In this document: positions 46,569 through 55,846 of the stretch, in pieces | Layout of the letters: each line of letters starts with the position of its first letter | How positions within the stretch are numbered: position 1 is the stretch's first letter | Source: Xenoacremonium recifei | Lineage: Eukaryota; Ascomycota; Sordariomycetes; Hypocreales; Nectriaceae | Assembly: GCA_012184525.1 (NCBI GenBank) | Contig: WOFQ01000038.1 | Span: 1 to 64,000, forward strand | Direction: 5' to 3' | DNA: 64,000 nucleotides | Made by a program: the position numbers and the translations under genes | The notes under the pieces: generated by a model | Told to the model about the DNA's origin: nothing | What the model saw: the letters and a program-made list of their open reading frames with translations, nothing else | Databases searched by the model: none

Positions 46569-49500
46569 ATGCCAAGAGACATACCGTTCCCTCGTTCTGG
46601 AGCTGCTTCTAACATCGATTCACAGCCCCATCGCTCGTTACCACTCGGACGCCAACTCTTTTCCGGATTATGGGTAGGCCCTGCGACTCCCGTCCAACAT
46701 CCACCTTCTGTCTGATACAATCTCTCGACTGACACACCCCGGAGCCCACTCGATGAGATGAGCAGTTCAAAACGGCTGGTTCGTCTAGTCTTTGCTGACT
46801 ATCGTAACGATGAAAATACTGACTTGAACTACAGAGGGCTATTAACAGCACTCAAACGCCTCGAAGCTCGCTCGGTCGCCGACTTGGTCAGTCTTCTCCT
46901 CCCGATGCTACCCAGCTCGGTGATCATCGAGCTCCGAAACGGCAGAGGCACTCGGAACCCACCAAGTCACCATATTTTACTCCCCAGAAGCCCGATGTCG
47001 ACTTGACCCACGATAGCTCGCACGCCGATACCAAAGCCTCGATCGATCTCGTCAGTAACTCCAGCGCCGGCAAGACCGCAGGGGTAGCGAGTAAGGTGCA
47101 AGAATTCCGGGACGTCGAAAACCGTGTCAAAGTACCTGGTAGACGCCGTCGCCGCAGGACCCCGAAAGATGATCGACTAGAAACGCATGTCAGAGACAGT
47201 CCAGACGTATTGGCCTCGCCGCCGCCGGCCAACGTTGTCTCCGATATCACTCCATTCAAACGCAAATCTGTGGTGGCTACGGAGATGACGAATCCTCCTA
47301 TAAAGCGAGCTAAGATCAACAAGAGGGCAGAGATAATAGAAGATGAAGACCCGGACGAGCTCTCCTTACCCGGACCGGAGCCTAAGCAGGGGAGCAAGCG
47401 AACAACTAATTTCTCTGCCTTGTCAGGTCCGAAACCTCGAGGGGATATCCGGCCAACGGTGTTCAAGTCAAAACAGGAGCCAGCTTCGAGCCCAGGCCGT
47501 GACCCTCCACCACAGAATCAGCCTCTGGTTATAGTTAGGGCTTGTTCGGGCAAGTTCCTACACCCCCCAGCTAGTGATCGGAACAAGTTCGTCAATTACT
47601 TCATACGGTCTGACCAAGCCATAGCGGAATCTACCGTCGGCGGCGAGGTCTTAGATCTTTCTTGGCTCAATCTCAAAAGATCAAAGGTTATTGGGGTCAA
47701 GCATCGCGCAAGTCACAGCAACATTCTTCTCATCAAGCGCTCGGCGACCATTGAAGCGCCTTCAGATCTCGATTTGGAATTCGAATCCATTCAAGACGCT
47801 TTGAAAATGTTTCAGTGGCTTTCGGATGGCCCGTCGCTCAGCACATTCAAAGAGGTCGAAGATGAGTAAGAATCCTTTAACGCCCCTTCTGAATGACAAC
47901 TAAAAAAATCACAGACAAACGCTACGCGTCGTGTTCAGTCGCCGCTTCAAACAAGCTGAGGACTTCAAGCCCCAGACTGAGACTCCAGAAACGAAGACCG
48001 TCCCACTAGACGACAAATCTTCCACATCAGGGCTAAGCAGAAATACGAACCCGCCAGTTCGCCGCGACCCCTTCAACCCGGATGGTTCTCGACCAGTCAA
48101 ATTGAAGGATGGTATGAAGGGTTCCGACAAGCCAGGGAGCCCGGCACATGAAACGAGAACCTTCGCCCTAAGGCGCAGTCAGGGAGTGGAAACACGAAGG
48201 ACACGAAGATCTTCTCTAGACCTCCCCACCGAAGAGACTGTTCTGGCTCGCTGGTCACATTTGAACCCCAACTGGCATGAGAACTGGCATAAGTCTCTGG
48301 TCTTTCCGCCTACGGGAAGGAATCGGGCAACTGTCGACATGGATGATATTCCTCGGCTTGATGAGGGCGAATTCCTAAACGACAATCTCATCAACTTTTA
48401 CTTCCGATACCTTCAAGCCCACCTAGAAGCAACTCGTCCAGAACTTCTGCAAAAGGTGTACTTTTTTAGCACCTTCTTCTACGAAAAACTCAAGTCGGGT
48501 CGAGGAAAGATAAATTACGACGGAGTCAAGGCATGGACTGCCCGAGTTGATCTCATGTCCTACAAGTACATTATCGTCCCGGTCAACGAAAACGCCCACT
48601 GGTATCTGGCCATCATCTACAATGCACCCCAAATGCTCCCTCAAGACCAGTCGGCCGGCGAAGAGACCGAAAAGGAGGGTGCTGAGACAGACGGACCAAA
48701 TTCGACTGGTTCTCCCAGGCTGGCCACGGTGGAAAAGGGCGTCTCATTCATCTCACTCGAAGACCAGCCAAAAAACGGAGAGATTGATGGCGATGCGATG
48801 AACGATGCCTCTAAATCTTCTCCGTCCATCCTGGGCGGAGCGTCACAAGAAGGATTGCAAGCAGCCCGGAACAAGAAGACGTTCGGCGGACCTCAGAAGT
48901 ACGACCCAGATTCTCCTAGGATTATTACCCTGGATTCTTTGGGGTCTGCTCATTCGGCTACATGTCGATTGCTGAAGGAATATCTCATCCAGGAAGCCTT
49001 ACATAAGAGGGAAGTTGATCTGACCAGCCTCCCTGGCGGTATGACAGGCAAGAACATTCCCGAACAAACTAACTTCTGCGACTGTGGAGTTTTCATTCTG
49101 GGATATGTGGAGGAGTTTCTCAAGAACCCGGACGAGGCCGTCAGAAAGTTACTTCAGAAAGAGGACCTTAACTGGAGCATTGGCCCATCTGAAATACGAA
49201 ACAAGGTTCGAAACTTGGTCTTCGACCTACAGAGGGAACAGCAAGCGCGACTTGAGAAAGAGCAACAGGAGAAGAAACAGCGACTGCTAGAACGAAAGGC
49301 CAAAAAGGAGGCTCCTTCATCGACGCAAACGCCACAAACGTGCAAAGAGATCCGGAACGAGCCCGCTGTGAAGCCAGCCGAACAAGATGAGATAAGGAGT
49401 GCCAAGTCCGTACAGAACGGCATCAGGCCAACAGTTGAGAGTGACGAGGCGCACAATGTTGAGCTACTGGGCTCGCCCATCCTCGGCTCATCTCCGACGC

Positions 49501-50003
49501 CGATACGGCGTATACCTAGCAAATCAAACGGCATGCTGCAGCTAGTGGCTCCTCTGGATGAGTCGGGGGAGGGACATCGGTCGTCTAACGGGGAGATCTT
49601 TTTGTCGGCTCCTCAATCTCCGCTTAAGAAGGTTGCAGAGGAGCCAACTAAGTCGCTGGTTGACCTGACCTCGGGAGGCGAAAAGCCAAGCCGTTCAGGG
49701 GGTGGATTGGAGAAGGGCCTTGACGGTTTTGTACAGCCTCTTTCAAGTTCGTCCGAAGAAGCTGTCCGTCTTGTTCATACCCCGTGGCAGAGTCACCGGT
49801 CTCCAAAGCCGAAGGTCAGGTTTCCTTCTCCGGGTAGGGATGGGGGTGAAGTGATCGTCACTCATGGCCCAACCCCGAGTCCTCGCAGGCAGCGCCGTCA
49901 CTCTACCTCAAGCTCACGTTTGCTTCCCTCTATTGAGAGTGAACCCCATTCTCATCGTGCGCAGTACGACGGCATCGATAGGTCCATCGACTTGACGCGC
50001 TGA
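46569..50003 (+). CDS. ULP2: Ulp2-type SUMO protease (peptidase family C48)
   Basis: Exons 46835-47865 and 47915-50003 are well supported. A first exon 46569-46673 (MPRDIPFPRSGAASNIDSQP...) joined through a 161-base intron is my best but less certain model; together they give 1074 residues. A disordered basic N-terminus leads to a PH-like region (about 220-340) and then the C48 protease. LDEGEFLNDNLINFYFRYL opens the domain. The triad is His in VNENAHWYLAIIY (about 607), Asp in ITLDSLGSAHS (about 718) and Cys in QTNFCDCGVFIL (about 769). An acidic insert of some 85 residues separates His and Asp, as is common in Ulp2/SENP6-type enzymes. The long Ser/Pro-rich C-terminal tail fits the Ulp2 branch. 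Ulp2 trims poly-SUMO chains in the nucleus. Convergent with RRP9. Confidence 0.87.
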
Positions 50004-50492
50004 ACCCTCGCGGTCGGCCCTGGGCTTTCAGGGGCCGGTAACGGGGCATGATTTTTTGGAAGAACATCACAAAGCGACAGTAAATTAGATCGCAAAGTGG
50101 TGGATACAACGGGGCTGTGACAATTGCATATCTTGGCGTCTGGCTCTTTTGACTTCGTTGGTTTTGATAGGGCCGGATGGATGGACGGAAACGCATGGGA
50201 GGGGAGCGTGCATTGTTTGGTTTTGCGTGTCCTCTCACACTGTCTTGTCGGATGGGGATTTGAAACCGGAAGCAGGGTAGAAAGACGCTTGTTTTGACTT
50301 CAGTCCGCAGATACCCAGACATCAAGCACTTAGTGAACACAAATCTTGACTTGTGATGCGATGATGTTGGCGATGTGCTCACACGTATCATCAAAGCACT
50401 AACATATCAGGGGGCGGTAGCCATAGCTGGAGAAGCATCAAATGTCGCTTTTGTTGGGGTGTGTCTCATCTATTGTAAATGCAATTATATGT
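50004..50492. other. convergent 3' region, ULP2 / RRP9
   Basis: 0.49 kb between two stops. The stretch contains the 3' ends of both genes; no gene or RNA is recognised. Confidence 0.5.
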
Positions 50493-52259
50493 TCATTCAT
50501 CCTCTTCATCTGCGCCCTCATGCGTCCCGTTGGTCAGTGTCCGTGGTATCCGCGGCACCTCGAATATAACGCCCCCATTCCGCCCCTTAACGTCCTGCCA
50601 CCGGCCCAGACGATGCGCAGTTCCCACGGCTGCTACTACACAAAGCCCATCTTTGCCACGATCGCCTCGCTCAAAGATGGCCAGGTCGTTGATTATGCCT
50701 TTGATAGGGCCCCCAGGCTCATTGCTGGCCTGCTTCTTCTTATTCTTTTTCGATCCTACGCCGTTAGGCGCTGGGGTTTCTGGTGTTGAGAGGACGCCGA
50801 CAGGCTCAATCTTTCTTCGGTCTTCGCTTAGACGCCAGATCCGCACGTAGCCGTCCCAGCTGCCGCTCAGGATTACGTCTGAGTAGGGTATCGTCTTCAG
50901 CGCCGTGATCCAGCGCGGTGTAGGCGGCGGGACGACCTTGGGGTCGGGATGCTCCTCGGCGGACGCCTGCTGGGGCTCGAGTGGAGGGTCGACGCCGTGT
51001 GCTATCGGCTCGATGTACACGGGCTTCTTCTTCGACACGCTCCAGAGCGCAATGGACCCGTTGTCGCTGCCGGTGACGAACAGGTCGTCGTCGATCATGG
51101 CGATGCGGTCCATGCTGCCCTCGTGGAGTAGTGAGCGTGGGTCAATGCCGGGATGCACCGTCTTCTTGTCCACAGCGCCGCCGCGGAATACAAGCTGAGT
51201 CTCCTCGATGACCTTCCACAGGCGGGCAGTGCGGTCGCGTGCGCCAACTGACACGCAGCGCTCTTGCGCGAGGGCGTCGATGTCGACGACATGGTCCTGG
51301 TGGCCGAACAGCGTCTCGACGTACGCCAGCTCGTCCAGACTCCAGACCTTGACGGTACGGTCTCGCGAGCACGAATACAGTTGGTTGGTTCCCCGGCGGA
51401 AGGCCAGGCCGGTGACGGCGTCGCGATGTTGGGTGAAAACTTTAAGAGGCTTGAGAGTCTCTGCGTCGTAGACGATGAGTTTGCGGTCTGCGCCGCCGGT
51501 CACGACATACTTGCCGTCTGGCGAGGCAGCCACGCAGAGAATATGGTCGGTATGGCGGCGGTAGTTCTTGTCCTTGGATTTACTGGAGGAGCCTTTGATG
51601 TAGGTCTCCAAATTGGGTCGCTTCCTTGGAGGCGCCGGCGGCTTCTTGGGTTTCCGTCGGGTCGTTTGCGGGTATTGGTGTTGGGGGAGATCTTGTGTCC
51701 GCCACTTGTGAACGAACAGGTCCTTGGTGGTGGTGTAGATGTAGGGAGCGCAGGCGGCGATGGAGGTGACGGCGTTGGTATTGCTGCGGAAGAAGGTTCT
51801 CGAGGCTTGGTCAAAGGCCAATGCAGAGGCCAATTGACGGTATACTCGTCCCTTGGTCTCGGCAACGTCTTCTTGTAGTCGTTCGGCGATCAGATCACGG
51901 TCAATGTCGGCAGCGTCGAAACCGGCCTCGTCCACGTGCTCCTTGACATTCTCGAGATATCGTTCGGCGAGGCGTAACCTCCGCTCAGCGGCCGTCTCAC
52001 CCGCTTCCTCGTCCCCTGAAGACTCGTCGTCGTCTGGGGCGTCGCTGGCGTTCGAAACCTCATCGTAGCTCTCGTCCTCATCTGAGTCGCTGCCTGAGAT
52101 GGACTCGTCTCGTTCGACTCGCTTCTTGGCGGGGCCGGCAGCCTTCACAGGGCCTCTGCCTGCGTATTTTGAGGCAGCAACTCGTTTCTTGGGTGCCTCA
52201 GGCGCCGTCGGTCGCTTGCGCTTCTTGTGGGAGCCGGGGGCAGTGAAAAAGGACGACAT
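50493..52259 (-). CDS. RRP9: Rrp9 (U3-55K), WD40 protein of the U3 snoRNP
   Basis: Single exon, 588 residues from MSSFFTAPGSHKKRKRP. The N-terminus has basic nuclear-signal-like stretches and an acidic Ser/Asp/Glu block (about 50-90). The family block AERRLRLAERYLENVKEHVDEAGFDAADIDRDLIAERLQEDVAETKGRV follows. WD40 blades then run to the end (RHTDHILCVAASPDGKYVVTGGADRKLIVYD, HRDAVTGLAFRRGTNQLYSCSRDRTVKVW, GHQDHVVDIDALAQERCVSVGARDRTARLW, ISALKT-like WITALKTIPYSDVILSGSWDGYVRIW). Rrp9 binds the B/C motif of U3 snoRNA in the small-subunit processome, the same machine as Utp13 at the start of the window. The gene shares a 361-base divergent spacer with PRE1. A long opposite-strand frame over it is a composition effect. 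Confidence 0.95.
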   Translation of the reverse strand: MSSFFTAPGSHKKRKRPTAPEAPKKRVAASKYAGRGPVKAAGPAKKRVERDESISGSDSDEDESYDEVSNASDAPDDDESSGDEEAGETAAERRLRLAERYLENVKEHVDEAGFDAADIDRDLIAERLQEDVAETKGRVYRQLASALAFDQASRTFFRSNTNAVTSIAACAPYIYTTTKDLFVHKWRTQDLPQHQYPQTTRRKPKKPPAPPRKRPNLETYIKGSSSKSKDKNYRRHTDHILCVAASPDGKYVVTGGADRKLIVYDAETLKPLKVFTQHRDAVTGLAFRRGTNQLYSCSRDRTVKVWSLDELAYVETLFGHQDHVVDIDALAQERCVSVGARDRTARLWKVIEETQLVFRGGAVDKKTVHPGIDPRSLLHEGSMDRIAMIDDDLFVTGSDNGSIALWSVSKKKPVYIEPIAHGVDPPLEPQQASAEEHPDPKVVPPPTPRWITALKTIPYSDVILSGSWDGYVRIWRLSEDRRKIEPVGVLSTPETPAPNGVGSKKNKKKQASNEPGGPIKGIINDLAIFERGDRGKDGLCVVAAVGTAHRLGRWQDVKGRNGGVIFEVPRIPRTLTNGTHEGADEEDE

Positions 52260-52620
52260 GGTGGCTCAACCCGGAGCGACAACCTGCTCGCAACTAACAG
52301 CCCGCCTTCGCTCTGACGATATAAATTTCTGGGCGCTCTGAAAAAAAAAAAGTTGGGAGGACGGAGGCTTTCGGAAAAACTGATAGGATCTGGGGCCAGT
52401 CAGAGGCCAGGCTCGCTGAGGGGTTAATCCGGGTGGGGGCGGTGACGGCTGGCAGAATGGTTGCGGTGCGGGAAGCTCTGGGCTGGCTGGCCGTTGACGC
52501 GCAGCACCTACAGCCTAACGGGAGGAGCTTCAAGAAGGCTGACCACCAACGACGTCAACTCTCCCAACTCCGGCCCCTCAACCACACCACAACACCACAG
52601 ACCACACACGAACTGCCAAA
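52260..52620. other. divergent promoter, RRP9 / PRE1
   Basis: 361 bases between the two starts. A TATAAA-like stretch (ATATAAAT) lies at 52319-52326, about 60 bases upstream of RRP9, and a run of 11 A at about 52341-52351. No clear proteasome-associated element is recognised. Confidence 0.45.
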
Positions 52621-53426
52621 ATGTGAGCTTTGTGTATTGCTCCAGCTTCTGTCATAGATAGCTAACTCGCCTGTGCGCCTAGGGAGGTGCTGCTGGGAAT
52701 CACCGGGAAGGACTTTGTCCTCGTCGCAGCTTCGAAAGCTGCCATGCGAGGCGCCACCATCCTCAAGGCCGACGACAACAAGACCCGACAACTGAACAAG
52801 AACACGCTGCTGGCGTTCTCGGGCGAAGCTGGCGACACAGGTATATGAGGAGCACTCCCATGGGCGATGCGAGTGGAAGCTGACGGCGGTTCTTGCAGTA
52901 CAATTCGCCGAGTACATCCAACGAAATGCCCAGCTCTATTCGATGCGAAACGAGTCCGATCTGTCGCCGTCCGGTCTGGCGCACTTTGTCCGGGGAGAGC
53001 TGGCGTCGAGCTTGCGGTCGCGGAAGCCGTACAACGTGAACTTGTTGATGGGCGGTGTTGATCCGATCACGGGCAAGCCGTCGCTGTACTGGCTGGACTA
53101 CCTAGCGTCGCTCGCTGAGCTGCCCTATGCGGCGCACGGATACGCACAGTATGTGACATCTCGAGTTGAGAGCTTTCGGAGCGGGAATGGTTCATTGTTG
53201 AGCTACTACTAACGGGAGACTTAGATACTACTGCCTGTCCCTCCTCGACAAGCACCACCACCCTGACATTACTCTCGGCCAGGGCATCAAGATCCTAGAA
53301 ATGTGCACGGATGAGCTGAAGAGGCGGTTACCGATTGACTTCAAGGGCATGGAGGTCAAGGCGATCAAGGCGGACGGCATCATCGATGTGCAGTGGGACG
53401 ACGACAAGGTGGTGAAGCCCGCCTAA
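52621..53426 (+). CDS. PRE1: 20S proteasome subunit beta-4 (Pre1/PSMB2) with intron-split start codon
   Basis: Exons 52621-52622, 52683-52840, 52899-53148 and 53225-53426 give 203 residues. The first coding exon is just AT; the G of the start codon lies behind a 60-base intron (GTGAGC donor, CTAAC branch, TAG end). The spliced product begins MEVLLGITGKDFVLVAASKAAMRGATILKADDNKTR, which is the exact N-terminus expected for beta-4; the unspliced ATG would meet TGA at once. Other family blocks are LLAFSGEAGDTVQFAEYI, PYNVNLLMGG, LYWLDYLASLAELPYAAHGYAQYYCLSLLDKH. Beta-4 lacks the catalytic N-terminal Thr and has a structural role in the proteasome core. Divergent from RRP9. Confidence 0.95.
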
Positions 53427-55846
53427 ACGGGCGGGGACCAAATAACGGCGACAGATAGAAAGGGACATGCAAGACTCTGTACTATTAGACGGCACCTGGG
53501 GGAGTAATGCTTGAAACAAAGACGGTTTTCTCCCTATTGGCACGTGGTCTTGACTTTGCGATATCATGCTAGGCTACGGAGCTGCGTGTCCCCAAAGCGT
53601 TAACAACTCTTGTATAGGCATTCCATGGCTCGCTTAGAGCATCAGTCTGCCATGCTATTATATCAGCATGCTGTCTTAGGGGCGACCATGAATTCTAAAA
53701 CCCGTATACAATCATTCGATGACTCGTCGTCTGTCTTCTTCGTATATCTCGGATCAAGGCCCCGAACGCCACACCGGAGCATTTATAGTAGGTCGCTTTG
53801 AAGGCTTGGAGTCAAAATCATTTCGAAGTGTAGGTTACAGAATTGACTTCCAGATATTTGATACTCCGTAACTAGTAGGCGAGTACATGTAATAGATAAG
53901 GAGTCTCCGGGGCATTTCTGAAAAGCGCCGCCTTATGCAGGGGCGAAGCCGTGATGTTACCCTGATAAGGCACCTAGAGCCTTCAGGAGAACCCGATCTG
54001 CTGCGGTCATCTTACTTGCATTTGTCGGTTCCCCTGAAAACAATAAAAAATAGACATGTACGAATAATCAGAGGTGGAAAGATTGTCATTGTGTGCTTGT
54101 TTGTCTGCTTATGTACACCAACAGCAAGCAGCCTGCATGTCCAGATCGACAAGGATCCCATCGCCGATTGTCAAAGCATCCCTCCCTCACCTGGCAAGCC
54201 GAGAGACCCAAGGCAGCATTTATTGCGCCTGCATGACATCAGCAGCAGGTGACCTGTCTTTACAATCACGCTGCAAGCCCGAGAGTAACGGGACCGTAGA
54301 CAAAGTCCATCATCGGACCACCCTTGCCGCCTCATCCTCACTTTCACAATTGTCACCCGCCACGGATGGCTGTCTCGAGACTCGAGTCGCCCAGCCCAGA
54401 CCCAGACCCTGCCCTGCAAACAATGGAATCCAACCCCAGTTGAGGCCTGAGCACCGCTAACGAGATCCAGACCCGCATTTTTAGGGAGCGGAAGGGATTA
54501 CAACCAGCCTCACGTCACTGGGCACGGCCTGTGATCGCCCACTAGAAACGTGTACGTGTAGCAAACCACCAATACAACGAGAGCCTGGGCCCCCTTTTCC
54601 TTATCCTGAGAAGAAAGGGCGTATCGCGCTTGACGAAGTCGCTTCCTCGGTTTGTGCCTAACGTGTTGGCGTGAGTAAATCAGTGCAGTTGTTTGCCGGT
54701 GCAATTGGGGCGCTGCATCCAGCCGTTCTTTCCAGGCTGCCGGCTGAGATCTGGCCAGGCCAGTGCAGGGACAGACGGGACTGATTGGGAGGGAACCTGG
54801 AGCGTTTGGGGGGATCCCGCAGGCCCAACAGCGACCCGGGCTGAGCGAGGGGCTGAGGTACTTGGGCGGTACAAGGCCAGTACCCTGCTGGCGATGCCTT
54901 CCATCCTCCCACTCAGCCGTCTCCCCCAGCAGGCACCCGGGTCGCATTCACAGATCAAATCCTCACAGTGACTGCGGTTCCGGCTCCTTCCATCCGCCGC
55001 TAAAATATCTCTCAATCTCTGATGGAGGGTGTAAAAGGAACTTTTCCTACAGGCTTAGAGTTTCCCTCGCCCTTCCCGAAGTGTTCCTCAAGCCACGTCA
55101 GGTCACTCCCCAGGTCTCCATTCGCTGTTGCGGCCCTCAGCGCACGCTTCCCACCTGCTAAACGCCCGAGGCTCCCCACCATTACCGTCGTCTTCCAGTG
55201 GGTGCCGGCGGGTGCCAGCAGGTGGCAAAAGTCACTCCCAAGTACCGCCCTGTGCAAACGCTGTCCACTCACGGCCTCCCCTCACCGCACCCGGCCAGCA
55301 CGCCCGCTGCGGCGCCCCCCCAAAAATTCTGACCCTACCCGCCCTTCCGCGCTAGGCCCGTTTCGACACAACCTCGAACTAAATTTTTTCTTCGCCTCTT
55401 TCCTACTTCTTTCTTGCCTCTGGCTCTTGTTTTCTTCGTTCCTTTTCTTCCTCCCACAAACATCAACCTCCCAACCACACAATCCCCCATCCTCCCCTCT
55501 CATCTCCCCTCATCCTCGTCTTGTCTTTCCTTGGTCTTTCCTTTGAAGATTCTGCGTGTTCTTCGAGGGAAATTTGAAAGCATCGACGTGCTTTTGTGCC
55601 TGAATCACTACGACTGCGGAAAATCGAATTGGAGCCTTGGTCTCTTACTTCCTTCTCTTTCCGCACTTTACTCAGTTTTTTCGTCTCGCCTCAAGACGAA
55701 AATCACTCACCCAAATTCACTCTCTTTCGTCGCCGTTTGACTTCTAGAGTGTGAATTTTTCATCATCTGCACTGCATTTGCACATCTTTTGCGTCAGTCA
55801 TTTGAAACAACTACCGACTCGACTCGATCCCTCGACTCCTGCAACA
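53427..55846. other. 2.4-kb intergenic region upstream of DED1
   Basis: No gene supported. It contains the 9-mer TACTCCGTA at 53862-53870 in an AT-rich stretch. From about 55370 to 55560 it is strongly pyrimidine-rich, a feature of leaders of highly expressed fungal genes, fitting DED1. Frames up to 174 codons occur, but with no recognisable products. Confidence 0.5.
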
